From Kineococcus endophyticus (GTDB lineage Bacteria; Actinomycetota; Actinomycetes; Actinomycetales; Kineococcaceae): DNA of 64,000 nucleotides. A model generated the notes under the pieces. The model saw only the letters and a program-made list of their open reading frames with translations. It was not told the origin of the DNA and did no database searches. The position numbers were made by a program, and so were the translations under genes. The stretch lies in assembly GCF_040796495.1 (NCBI RefSeq), contig NZ_JBFNQN010000007.1, positions 1 through 64,000 of the forward strand, given 5' to 3'. Each line of letters begins with the position of its first letter. The stretch's first letter is position 1. Of the stretch, positions 50,550 through 58,498 are shown piece by piece.

Positions 50550-51407
50550 TCAGCGGAAGACGACGGTGCGGTTGCCGTCGAGGAGCACGCGCTGCTCGGC
50601 GTGCCAGCGCACGGCGCGGGCCAGCGTCCGGGCCTCGACGTCCTGCCCGAGGCGCACCAGCTCGGGCGCGGTGGCGCGGTGGTCGACGCGCTCGATCTCC
50701 TGCTCGATGATCGGCCCCTCGTCGAGGTCGGCCGTCACGTAGTGCGCCGTGGCCCCGATGATCTTCACCCCGCGCGCGTGAGCCTGGTGGTAGGGGCGGG
50801 CGCCCTTGAAGCTCGGCAGGAACGAGTGGTGGATGTTGATGGCGCGTCCGGACAGGCTGCGGCACAGGTCGTCCGAGAGCACCTGCATGTAACGGGCGAG
50901 GACGACGAGTTCGGCGCCGTGCTCGTCGACGAGGTCGAGCATGCGCGCCTCGGCCGCCGCCTTGGACGCCGCGTCGCCCGTGGTGACGGGCACGTGGACG
51001 AACGGCACGCCGTAGAAGTCGGCCAGCGGCGCGAGGTCGGTGTGGTTGGACACGACGGCCCGGATGTCGACGGGCAGGTGCCCGGAGCGGTGCCGGAACA
51101 GCAGGTCGTTGAGGCAGTGGCCCTGCTTGGAGCACATGACGAGCGTCGGCAGCGGCTCGTCGGCGGCCGACAGCGTCCACGACAGGTCGAAGCGGTGGGC
51201 CACCACCTCGAGGTTGGCGCGCAACGCCTCCTCGCTCGCCGTCGCGTCGAACGCGACCCGCATGGTGAAGAGCCCGGTGTCCGGGTCGCCGTACTGCTGG
51301 CTCTCGGTGATGTTCGCGTCGAGCGCGACGAGGGCACCCGTCACGGCGTGGACGATGCCGGGACGGTCGGGGCAGGACAGGGTCAGGACCCTCGGACGCG
51401 TGCTCAC
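50550..51407 (-). CDS. purU: Formyltetrahydrofolate deformylase
   Basis: Hydrolyses 10-formyl-THF to THF and formate, balancing the one-carbon pool. The 285 residues start with an ACT domain (VLTLSCPDRPGIVHAVTGALVALDANITES), then a PurN-like catalytic domain: NHTDLAPLADFYGVPF, YMQVLSDDL, NIHHSFLPSFKGARPYHQA (Asn, His), ATAHYVTADLDEGPII (Asp). GTG 51407; TAGGCT ends 7 nt upstream. Divergent from isochorismate synthase with overlapping promoters. Confidence 0.95.
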   Translation of the reverse strand: MSTRPRVLTLSCPDRPGIVHAVTGALVALDANITESQQYGDPDTGLFTMRVAFDATASEEALRANLEVVAHRFDLSWTLSAADEPLPTLVMCSKQGHCLNDLLFRHRSGHLPVDIRAVVSNHTDLAPLADFYGVPFVHVPVTTGDAASKAAAEARMLDLVDEHGAELVVLARYMQVLSDDLCRSLSGRAINIHHSFLPSFKGARPYHQAHARGVKIIGATAHYVTADLDEGPIIEQEIERVDHRATAPELVRLGQDVEARTLARAVRWHAEQRVLLDGNRTVVFR

Positions 51408-51414
51408 ACGGGGA

Positions 51415-51424
51415 AGCCTAGGGT
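51415..51424. promoter_or_regulatory. Overlapping divergent -10 elements of purU and isochorismate synthase
   Basis: Minus-strand TAGGCT (51420-51415) and plus-strand TAGGGT (51419-51424) share two base pairs. They end 7 nt before the purU GTG (51407) and 6 nt before GTG 51431. The polymerases cannot bind both at once, so firing must be mutually exclusive. Confidence 0.65.
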
Positions 51425-51430
51425 GGCGTC

Positions 51431-52564
51431 GTGGCAGAAGCCGAAGCGGTAGCACTGGCCGTGCGCGCGGGCGCCACCGTCTTCTCGGGGGAGAAGTCGA
51501 CGCTGGTGCAGACCGGCCCGCGCCCCCTCGTCCCCGGCGGGTCGGGCCTGGAGCAGCTGCGCCGCACCACCGCCGCCCTCGACGGGGCGCAGACGGGCGT
51601 CGTCGCGGCCGGAGCGGTGCCCTTCGACCTCTCGACCCCCGGTGCCCTGCGCCTCGGCCCGGCGGAGACGACCCCGGGGCACCTGACCCTGCCGCCGACC
51701 GGTGGAGGACGCCGGTCCACGGTCGCCCGCAGCCGTCCCGTCCCCCCGCCCGCGGGGTACGCCGACGCGGTCCGCGCCGCACTCGGCCGCATCCACGCGG
51801 GTGATGTCGAGAAGGTCGTCCTGGCCCGCACCCTCGAGCTCGAGGCCCTCGACGAGTGGTCCGTCCCGGACCTGCTGGCCGAGCTCGTCTCCCGCAACCC
51901 CGCCGCCACGGCGCTCGCCGTGCCGCTCGACGACCCCGCCGACGCCGGCGCCCGCTGGCTCGTCGGGGCGAGCCCGGAGCTGCTGCTGCGGCGCCGGGGT
52001 CCGAGCGTGCTGCTGCGGCCGCTGGCCGGTTCCATCCCGCGCTCGCCGGAACCGGACGAGGACATGCGCCGCGCCGACGCCCTCATGGCCTCGGACAAGG
52101 ACCGGCGCGAGCACCGCTTCGTCGTCGACGCCGTCGTCGAGGCGCTCTCCCCGTTCTGCCGCACGGTGAACGCTCCCGAACCCGAGCTCGTGGCGACGCC
52201 TGCGGTGTGGCACCTCGCCACCCGGATCACCGCGCTCCTCAACGACACCGACACCACGTCGGTCGACCTCGTCGCCGCGCTGCACCCCACGCCCGCGGTC
52301 GGCGGATCGCCGCGCCGGGCCGCCCTGGACGTGATCCGCGAGGTCGAGGGCCTGGACCGCGGCTGCTACGCCGGGGCCGTCGGCTGGCAGGACGTCCACG
52401 GCGACGGCGAGTGGGTCGTGGCCGTCCGGTGCGCCGAGGTGCAGGGCCGGACGCTGCGGATCTTCGCGGGCGCCGGGATCGTCGACGGGTCCGACCCCGA
52501 CGCGGAGGTGGCCGAGACCGCCGCGAAGATGCGCACCGTCCTGGACGCGGCGATCGCCCGCTGA
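51431..52564 (+). CDS. Isochorismate synthase
   Basis: Converts chorismate to isochorismate for menaquinone or a catecholate/salicylate siderophore. The 377 residues have a chorismate-binding C-terminal half: IHAGDVEKVVLARTLEL, GASPELLLRR, LAGSIPR, LHPTPAVGGSPRRAA, GCYAGAVGW and FAGAGIVDGSDPDAEVAETAAKMRT. No men or ent genes adjoin it, so MenF versus EntC/DhbC cannot be decided. Leaderless-type start at 51431. Confidence 0.9.
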   Translation: MAEAEAVALAVRAGATVFSGEKSTLVQTGPRPLVPGGSGLEQLRRTTAALDGAQTGVVAAGAVPFDLSTPGALRLGPAETTPGHLTLPPTGGGRRSTVARSRPVPPPAGYADAVRAALGRIHAGDVEKVVLARTLELEALDEWSVPDLLAELVSRNPAATALAVPLDDPADAGARWLVGASPELLLRRRGPSVLLRPLAGSIPRSPEPDEDMRRADALMASDKDRREHRFVVDAVVEALSPFCRTVNAPEPELVATPAVWHLATRITALLNDTDTTSVDLVAALHPTPAVGGSPRRAALDVIREVEGLDRGCYAGAVGWQDVHGDGEWVVAVRCAEVQGRTLRIFAGAGIVDGSDPDAEVAETAAKMRTVLDAAIAR

Positions 52565-52592
52565 GGCGTGGCTGGCCGGTCGGGTCCTGGGC

Positions 52593-52598
52593 TAACCT
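52593..52598 (+). promoter_or_regulatory. -10 element (TAACCT) of glyA-folD
   Basis: TAACCT would start transcription near 52604, at the 5' edge of the ZTP aptamer. Confidence 0.5.
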
Positions 52599-52600
52599 GG

Positions 52601-52698
52601 CCGGGCCGCGACTGGCGTCGAGGTGGGTCACCACCGGGGAGCGGCAACGGGCCCTGCGCGCTGGGGTCCGCCGTTCACGGGGTCGTCCGCCTGGGCTC
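52601..52698 (+). ncRNA. ZTP (pfl) riboswitch controlling glyA-folD
   Basis: P1 GCCGC (52605-52609) with GCGGC (52641-52645); conserved GACTGGCG; hairpin GGTGG/CCACC; GGGGAGC; then, after a variable linker, CCGCCTGGGC. GGCG (52613-52616) can pair with CGCC to form the known pseudoknot. This is the pfl consensus. ZTP signals a shortage of 10-formyl-THF, and both downstream genes make one-carbon folates. Confidence 0.87.
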
Positions 52699-52735
52699 CG
52701 CGTCGCCACCACCGCCCGCCGTACGAGGAGCGACC

Positions 52736-54043
52736 GTGACCGACGTCCAGCCCACCCGCAGCACCGGCACGTCCGGTGTGACCGACCGTCCCCTCGCCGA
52801 GGTGGACCCCGAGATCGCCGCCGTCCTGGACGCCGAGCTCGGCCGCCAGCGCGACACCCTCGAGATGATCGCGAGCGAGAACTTCGCGCCGCGCTCGGTG
52901 CTCGAGGCGCAGGGGTCCGTCCTGACGAACAAGTACGCCGAGGGCTACCCCGGCAAGCGCTACTACGGCGGTTGCGAGCACGTCGACGTGGCCGAGGAGC
53001 TGGCCCGCAGCCGCGCCAAGGCGCTGTTCGGCGCTGAGCACGCCAACGTCCAGCCGCACTCCGGCGCCACCGCCAACGCCGCGGCCATGCACGCCTTCAT
53101 CCGCGGCGGCGACGGCATCCTGGGCCTCGAGCTCGCCCACGGCGGCCACCTCACGCACGGCATGAAGATCAACTTCTCCGGGCGCATGTACGACGTGTCG
53201 TCCTACGGCGTGGACCCGCAGACGTTCCGCGTCGACATGGACGTCGTGCGCGCCACCGCGCTGCAGGCCCGCCCCAAGCTCATCATCGCCGGCTGGTCGG
53301 CCTACCCCCGCCAGCTCGACTTCGCGGCGTTCCGCGAGATCGCCGACGAGGTCGGCGCGCACCTCATGGTCGACATGGCCCACTTCGCGGGCCTCGTCGC
53401 CGCGGGCCTGCACCCCTCGCCCGTCCCGCACGCGGACGTCGTGACCTCCACGGTCCACAAGACGCTCGCCGGGCCCCGTTCGGGGCTCATCCTGACGCGC
53501 GAGGAGTTCGCGAAGAAGGTGGACTCCGCGGTGTTCCCGGGCCAGCAGGGGGGCCCGCTCATGCACGTCGTGGCCGCCAAGGCCGTCGCGTTCAAGGTGG
53601 CCGGTTCGGAGGAGTTCGCCGAGCGCCAGCGCCGCACCCTCGAGGGTGCGCGGATCGTCGCCGAGCGCCTCACCGCGGCCGACGTCGCCGAGGCGGGCGT
53701 CTCCGTCCTCACCGGCGGCACGGACGTCCACCTCGTCCTCGTCGACCTGCGCGACAGCAAGCTCGACGGCCAACAGGCCGAGGACCGCCTCCACGAGGTC
53801 GGCATCACCGTGAACCGCAACGCCGTCCCGTTCGACCCGCGCCCGCCGATGGTCACCTCCGGTCTGCGGATCGGGACACCGGCGCTGGCCACCCGCGGTT
53901 TCGGCGCGACCGAGTTCACCGAGGTCGCCGACGTCATCGCCCAGGCCCTCAAGCCGGAGTTCGACGCCGACGCCCTGCGCGCCCGCGTCGCCAAGCTCAC
54001 GGCCGAGTTCCCGCTCTACCCCTCGAACCAGGGCGTCCTGTGA
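52736..54043 (+). CDS. glyA: Serine hydroxymethyltransferase
   Basis: PLP enzyme making glycine and methylene-THF from serine. The 435 residues contain [57 protein letters not shown] and the PLP-Lys segment [17 protein letters not shown] short disordered head (about 25 residues) precedes the fold. GTG 52736 has GAGGAG 5 nt upstream. First gene after the ZTP riboswitch; the folD start overlaps its stop. Confidence 0.97.
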   Translation: MTDVQPTRSTGTSGVTDRPLAEVDPEIAAVLDAELGRQRDTLEMIASENFAPRSVLEAQGSVLTNKYAEGYPGKRYYGGCEHVDVAEELARSRAKALFGAEHANVQPHSGATANAAAMHAFIRGGDGILGLELAHGGHLTHGMKINFSGRMYDVSSYGVDPQTFRVDMDVVRATALQARPKLIIAGWSAYPRQLDFAAFREIADEVGAHLMVDMAHFAGLVAAGLHPSPVPHADVVTSTVHKTLAGPRSGLILTREEFAKKVDSAVFPGQQGGPLMHVVAAKAVAFKVAGSEEFAERQRRTLEGARIVAERLTAADVAEAGVSVLTGGTDVHLVLVDLRDSKLDGQQAEDRLHEVGITVNRNAVPFDPRPPMVTSGLRIGTPALATRGFGATEFTEVADVIAQALKPEFDADALRARVAKLTAEFPLYPSNQGVL

Positions 54044-54927
54044 GCGCGGTCGTCCTCGACGGCAAGGCTGCCGCGGCGGCGGTGAAGGCGGACCTCGCCG
54101 AGCGCGTCGCCGTCCTGCGCGCGAAGGGCGTCGTGCCGGGTCTCGGCACGGTGCTCGTCGGCGACGACCCGGGTTCGGCGAGCTACGTGCGCGGCAAGCA
54201 CCGCGACTGCGCCGAGGTCGGGATCGAGTCGATCCGGGTCGAACTGCCCGCCACCGCGACGCAGGCCGAGATCGAGTCCGAGATCGCCCAGCTCAACGCC
54301 GACCCCGCGTGCACCGGGTTCATCGTCCAGCTGCCGCTGCCCTCGGGCGTCGACGCCAACCGTGTGCTCGAGGCCGTCGACCCCGACAAGGACGCCGACG
54401 GCCTGCACCCGACGAACCTCGGCCGGCTCGTGCTGCGGGTCCGCGAGGAGATCACCTCCCCGCTGCCCTGCACGCCGCGCGGGGTCATCGACCTGCTGCT
54501 GCGGCACGACGTTCCCCTCGACGGGGCCGAGGTCGTCGTCGTCGGGCGCGGGGTGACGGTCGGCCGTCCCATCGGGCTGCTGCTCACGCGGCGGCACCCG
54601 AACGCGACGGTCACGTTGTGCCACACCGGGACGAAGAACCTGTCCGAGCACCTGCGGCGGGCCGACGTCATCGTCGCCGCGGCCGGGGTTCCCGGGCTCG
54701 TGACGAAGGAGGACGTCAAGCCGGGCGCCGCGGTGCTCGACGTCGGCGTCTCCCGCGTGTTCGACGAGGCCGCGGGCAAGAACGTGCTCGCGGGGGACAT
54801 CGCGCTCGACGTCGCGGAGGTCGCGGGGTTCATGGCCCCCAACCCCGGTGGGGTCGGGCCGATGACGCGCGCGCTGCTGCTGACGAACGTCGTCGAGTCC
54901 GCCGAACGCGCGGCCGGCCTGCGCTGA
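54040..54927 (+). CDS. folD: Methylene-THF dehydrogenase / methenyl-THF cyclohydrolase
   Basis: Converts methylene-THF to 10-formyl-THF. The 295 residues show [16 protein letters not shown] (Lys of the active site), [42 protein letters not shown], the Rossmann loop [17 protein letters not shown] and [18 protein letters not shown] overlaps the glyA stop. Its product feeds PurN and PurH and is removed by PurU. Confidence 0.97.
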   Translation: MSAVVLDGKAAAAAVKADLAERVAVLRAKGVVPGLGTVLVGDDPGSASYVRGKHRDCAEVGIESIRVELPATATQAEIESEIAQLNADPACTGFIVQLPLPSGVDANRVLEAVDPDKDADGLHPTNLGRLVLRVREEITSPLPCTPRGVIDLLLRHDVPLDGAEVVVVGRGVTVGRPIGLLLTRRHPNATVTLCHTGTKNLSEHLRRADVIVAAAGVPGLVTKEDVKPGAAVLDVGVSRVFDEAAGKNVLAGDIALDVAEVAGFMAPNPGGVGPMTRALLLTNVVESAERAAGLR

Positions 54928-54946
54928 CACGCTCCCCGGGCCGCTG

Positions 54947-54974
54947 CCCGACCCCTCGTGTCCGAGGGGTCGGG
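54947..54974 (+). terminator. 12-bp hairpin after folD
   Basis: CCCGACCCCTCG (54947-54958) pairs perfectly with 54963-54974 around TGTC. It ends directly at the TAGCGT -10 of the next gene, so that promoter's -35 region lies within the hairpin. Confidence 0.75.
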
Positions 54975-54980
54975 TAGCGT
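54975..54980 (+). promoter_or_regulatory. Leaderless-type -10 (TAGCGT) of the exonuclease III gene
   Basis: TAGCGT ends 7 nt before GTG 54988; this decides the start. Confidence 0.5.
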
Positions 54981-54987
54981 CCCGCGC

Positions 54988-55812
54988 GTGGCCCCGAGGA
55001 AGAAGAAGCTCACCGTCGCGACCGTCAACGTCAACGGGGTGCGTGCCGCTGTCCGCCGCGGGATGCAGCCGTGGCTCGACGGCCGCGACCCGGACGTCCT
55101 GCTGCTGCAGGAGGTCCGCGCCCCCGACGCCGAACTGCGCAAGGCGCTGCCAGGGTTCACGCACGTGGCGCACACCGAGGCCGCGGCCAAGGGCCGGGCC
55201 GGCGTCGCCGTCGCGTCGAAGCGGGAGTTCTCCGCCGTGCGGATCGGGTTCGCCCACGACCCGCACTTCGAGGACTCGGGCCGCTGGATCGAGGTCGACG
55301 TCGACACCGCCGTCGGGCCGATGACGTTCGTCAGCGCCTACGTGCACTCCGGCGAGGTCGGCACCCCGCAGCAGGACGACAAGTACCGGTTCCTCGACGC
55401 CATGGACGTGCGGCTGGCCGAACTCGGTAAGGTCGCGGCCGACTCGGGCCGTGAGGCGCTCGTGGCGGGCGACCTCAACATCGGGCACACCGAGCGCGAC
55501 ATCAAGAACTGGAAGGGGAACCGCGGCAAGGCGGGTTTCCTCGAGGACGAGCGCGCCCACTTCGACCACTGGTTCGACGGCCTCGGCTGGGTCGACACCC
55601 AGCGCAGGCTCGCCGGTGACGTCGACGGCCCCTTCGCCTGGTGGTCGTGGCGTGGGCAGGCGTTCGACAACGACACGGGCTGGCGCATCGACTACCAGCT
55701 CGTCACCCCGGGCCTCGCCGAGCGGCTGCGGACGGTCGAGACCGACCGCGCCGCCAGCTACGCCGAGCGGTTCTCCGACCACGCCCCGGTCGTGGCGGTC
55801 TACTCCGCCTGA
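54988..55812 (+). CDS. xth: Exonuclease III family endo/exonuclease
   Basis: AP endonuclease / 3'-5' exonuclease of base-excision repair, 274 residues. Motifs: VNVNGVRAAVRRGM, LLLQEVRAPDAELR (metal Glu), RWIEVDVD, FVSAYVHSGE, VAGDLNIGHTERDIKNWKGN (Asp and Asn), WRIDYQLVTPGL and SDHAPVVAVY (catalytic Asp-His). Basic N-terminus APRKKK. Confidence 0.94.
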   Translation: MAPRKKKLTVATVNVNGVRAAVRRGMQPWLDGRDPDVLLLQEVRAPDAELRKALPGFTHVAHTEAAAKGRAGVAVASKREFSAVRIGFAHDPHFEDSGRWIEVDVDTAVGPMTFVSAYVHSGEVGTPQQDDKYRFLDAMDVRLAELGKVAADSGREALVAGDLNIGHTERDIKNWKGNRGKAGFLEDERAHFDHWFDGLGWVDTQRRLAGDVDGPFAWWSWRGQAFDNDTGWRIDYQLVTPGLAERLRTVETDRAASYAERFSDHAPVVAVYSA

Positions 55813-55885
55813 GGGTTCCCTCCCGATCGGCTGGGAGTTCCGTCGGCCCCCTCGAGATGGGCGCCGGGAGTCCTAGCGTGAGGAC

Positions 55886-55915
55886 ATGACCTCCCGGTCG
55901 GTGGTGTCCCCGTGA
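55886..55915 (+). CDS. Nine-codon leaderless upstream ORF (MTSRSVVSP)
   Basis: The -10 TAGCGT (55874-55879) ends 6 nt before this ATG, so the transcript would start at it. The ORF ends in TGA at 55913-55915, overlapping the GTG of the next gene (GTGA). That gene has no good ribosome site, so translation of this mini-ORF may deliver ribosomes to it. Peptide function is unlikely; the role in coupling is inference. Confidence 0.5.
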   Translation: MTSRSVVSP

Positions 55916-56817
55916 GCGCGTGGGTGGGTGGGCTGCCCCCGGCGGCGGCCGCCCGCGTGGCCCGGCAACGGGCGAGCGGCGCCACGGGCTCGTTCCTGTC
56001 GGCGCCCGCCGCAGCGGCCGTCGCCGCCGCCGGCCTCGTCCCCGCCGGTGAGGTGTTCGGCTGCCTCGTGCAGAACATCGGCTGGACCGGCGGCCTGTGC
56101 GGCAACTGGTCCGGGATGGGCGGGATCGGCCCCGGCGGCTGGGGCTGGACCTCCCCGGTCGTCACGACCGGTGACCCGGGCGGCAACCGCAACGGGTCCG
56201 GCCCGTACGTCCGGGCGGTCGAGGGCGCCTGGAACGGCGCGCTGCACCGGATGCTGCTCGAGGCCGCGGCCCTCGAGGCGGACGGTGTCGTCGGGGTGGT
56301 CGTCCGGCGCGCCACCCTGGAGGGCACGGCCGTCGAGTTCACCGCGACGGGGACCGCCGTCCGCGCCGCCGGCCGCACCGGTGCCCCGCCCGCGTCCCCC
56401 TGGGCCACGGACCTCACCGCCGAGGACTGCGCCGCTGCCCTGCAGTCCGGTGTCGCCCCGCGAGCGCTCGTGCTGGGCCTGTCCGTCGCCACGAAGCACG
56501 AGGACCCGCAGCTCGCCCAGCAGCGGATGAGCTGGAGCGGGCAGGAGGTCGACGGCCTCACCGAACTCGTGACGCGGGCCCGCGCCGACGCCCGCCGCCG
56601 CCTGGCCGCGGACGCCCGACGGCACACCACCGGTGGCGGTCAGGTCGTGGTCAGCGGGATCGGGTTGACGAGCTTCGAGACCGTCTGCAACGGCAACGCC
56701 AAGGACCTCCACGCCGAGGCACTCTTCACCGGGACCCTCCTGCAGCGGGACCCGACCGTCCCGGTGCCCGCCGGTGCGGCTCGCCGCGTCCTGTCCGTCC
56801 TGCCCCTGAACCGCTGA
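55912..56817 (+). CDS. YbjQ-like (heavy-metal-binding domain) protein, first of operon
   Basis: Protein of 301 residues with two YbjQ/UPF0145-like halves. First half: FGCLVQNIGW...YVRAVEGAWNGALHRMLLEAAALEADGVVGVVVRRATLEGTAVEFTATGTAV. Second half: PWATDLTAEDCAAALQSGVAPRALVLGLSVATKHED..., ending ETVCNGNAKDLHAEALFTGTLLQRD. The glycine/tryptophan stretch GNWSGMGGIGPGGWGW is unusual. YbjQ proteins form pentamers of unknown function. GTG start coupled to the mini-ORF upstream; the next gene begins 15 nt later. Confidence 0.75.
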   Translation: MSAWVGGLPPAAAARVARQRASGATGSFLSAPAAAAVAAAGLVPAGEVFGCLVQNIGWTGGLCGNWSGMGGIGPGGWGWTSPVVTTGDPGGNRNGSGPYVRAVEGAWNGALHRMLLEAAALEADGVVGVVVRRATLEGTAVEFTATGTAVRAAGRTGAPPASPWATDLTAEDCAAALQSGVAPRALVLGLSVATKHEDPQLAQQRMSWSGQEVDGLTELVTRARADARRRLAADARRHTTGGGQVVVSGIGLTSFETVCNGNAKDLHAEALFTGTLLQRDPTVPVPAGAARRVLSVLPLNR

Positions 56818-56831
56818 CCCTGGGAGAACCC

Positions 56832-57680
56832 GTGACCCCGCCGCCCGACGTCCCGCCCCTCGCCGACGTCCACCTGCCCGCCGACGCCCGCGAGCGGCTG
56901 GCCGGGATGCGCGGCGACCACGGCCGGGCGCTGTTCACGTCCGACCTGTCCGTCAACGAGTTCCTCCTCGTCCGCGAGGCCGGGTTCCGTCCCGTCGGAC
57001 TCGTCCTGGGGTCCAGCGTCTACCACGTGGGTCTGCAGGTGGGCCGGTGGAGCAAGAACATGGAGATGGACAAGCTCACGCAGGCGATGTACCACGCGCG
57101 CGAACTCGCCATGACGCGCATGGAGGCCGAGGCCGCCGAACTCGGTGCCGACGGGATCGTCGGGGTGCGCCTGGAGATCGAGTTCAAGGAGTACGGCAAC
57201 GACATCGCCGAGTTCATCGCCGTGGGCACCGCCGTCGTCGCTGAGGCTCCGCCGCCCACGGGGACGTGGCGGACCCACCACGGCCTGCCGTTCACCTCGG
57301 ACCTGTCGGGCCAGGACTTCTGGACGCTCGTGCAGGCCGGGTACGCGCCACTCGGGCTCGTCATGGGGACCTGCGTCTACCACATCGCCCACCGCGGGGT
57401 GCTGGCCTCGATGAGCACGGTCGGGGCCAACGTCGAGATCGAGCAGTTCACCGAGGCGCTCTACGACGCGCGGGAACTCGCGATGAGCCGGATGCAGGCC
57501 GAGGCCGAGCAGGTGCGGGCCGAGGGGATCGTCGGGGTGCAACTGCTGTCACTGCCGCACCGGTGGGGCGGGCACACGACCGAGTTCTTCGCGATCGGCA
57601 CCGCGGTCCGCCCGTTGCGCGCCGACCACACCATCGCCAAACCCTCCCTCGTGCTGCCGCTGACGGACGGTCGGTGGTGA
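56832..57680 (+). CDS. Tandem YbjQ-domain (heavy-metal-binding domain) protein
   Basis: Protein of 282 residues made of two clear YbjQ repeats, about 35-135 and 150-260. Each has a FTSDLS start, GLVLGSSVYHV or GLVMGTCVYHI, then ARELAMTRMEAEAAELGADGIVGVRLE or ARELAMSRMQAEAEQVRAEGIVGVQLL, and an EFIAVGTAV / EFFAIGTAV strand. Cytosolic, no metal-binding Cys visible despite the family name. GTG with GGGAGAA upstream; its stop overlaps the next start. Confidence 0.82.
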   Translation: MTPPPDVPPLADVHLPADARERLAGMRGDHGRALFTSDLSVNEFLLVREAGFRPVGLVLGSSVYHVGLQVGRWSKNMEMDKLTQAMYHARELAMTRMEAEAAELGADGIVGVRLEIEFKEYGNDIAEFIAVGTAVVAEAPPPTGTWRTHHGLPFTSDLSGQDFWTLVQAGYAPLGLVMGTCVYHIAHRGVLASMSTVGANVEIEQFTEALYDARELAMSRMQAEAEQVRAEGIVGVQLLSLPHRWGGHTTEFFAIGTAVRPLRADHTIAKPSLVLPLTDGRW

Positions 57681-58498
57681 CCCAGGCCACCGCGCTGCCC
57701 ACTCCGGGGGAGGACCCCGCGGAGTTCCTCCACCGCCTCGCCGCGGCGCTGGGCCGCGCCCTGCCCGTCCCGGACGCACTGGCCGTCGAGCGGCACCGGT
57801 CGGTCGGGGACCGTCTGGCCGGCCGCCCCGGCCAGGCGCGCAGCCTGCGCGTCGAGCTGCCCGCCGCCACGCTCACGCTGCGCGCGAACGGGTCCGGTCT
57901 GTCCGCGTCCGTCGAACGCGTCGTCCGGGGCGTCACCATCGCCCGCCGCGACGTGGCGGTGGGGGAGTTCCTGGAACTCCTCACGGTGGGCGTCGCCGAC
58001 GTCACCGCCGCGGCGGCCGGGGACGCGGCCGCGGTGGCCCGGGCCCTCGTGGCGCTCGGGGTGTCGCCACCCGCCGACGTCCTGCGCGTCGACGAGGCCG
58101 ATCCCGTCGCGAGCCTGCGGTCGTTGGCGGCCCGAGCCGCGGACCTGCTCCCCGCCGCCGCCGTCGCCGTCGTGGCCCGGCTCGCCGAACTCCTGGCCGA
58201 CACCCTCTCCCGCATCGCGCAGGGGTCCGACGCCCGCCTCGCCGTCGAACGCACCGCCGTGCACTACCTGCCGGACACCCTGCGCGCCTTCGCCGTCCTC
58301 CCGCGGGACTGGGCCGCGACCCACGACGACGGTCGGGGGACGGCGGAGCAGCTCCTCACCGAGCAGCTCGCCGTGCTCCTCGACGCGGTCACCGCCATGC
58401 ACGACGCCGCGGTCCGCCAGGACGCGTCCGCCCTCGTCGTCAACGGGATGTTCCTGCGGGACCGGTTCGCCGTCTCGAGCCTCGACCTGGGGGACTGA
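57677..58498 (+). CDS. Hypothetical protein, third of YbjQ operon
   Basis: Unrecognised cytosolic protein of 273 residues. The N-terminal half is mixed alpha/beta (SLRVELPAATLTLRANGSGLSASVERVVRGVTIARRDVAVGEFLELL). The C-terminal half is helical with VERTAVHYLPDTLRAFAVLPRDW and a long terminal helix pair, faintly like the helical region of XpaC-type proteins. GTG overlaps the previous stop, so it works with the two YbjQ proteins. The 3' end overlaps the convergent DUF559 gene by 59 bp. Confidence 0.7.
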   Translation: MTQATALPTPGEDPAEFLHRLAAALGRALPVPDALAVERHRSVGDRLAGRPGQARSLRVELPAATLTLRANGSGLSASVERVVRGVTIARRDVAVGEFLELLTVGVADVTAAAAGDAAAVARALVALGVSPPADVLRVDEADPVASLRSLAARAADLLPAAAVAVVARLAELLADTLSRIAQGSDARLAVERTAVHYLPDTLRAFAVLPRDWAATHDDGRGTAEQLLTEQLAVLLDAVTAMHDAAVRQDASALVVNGMFLRDRFAVSSLDLGD

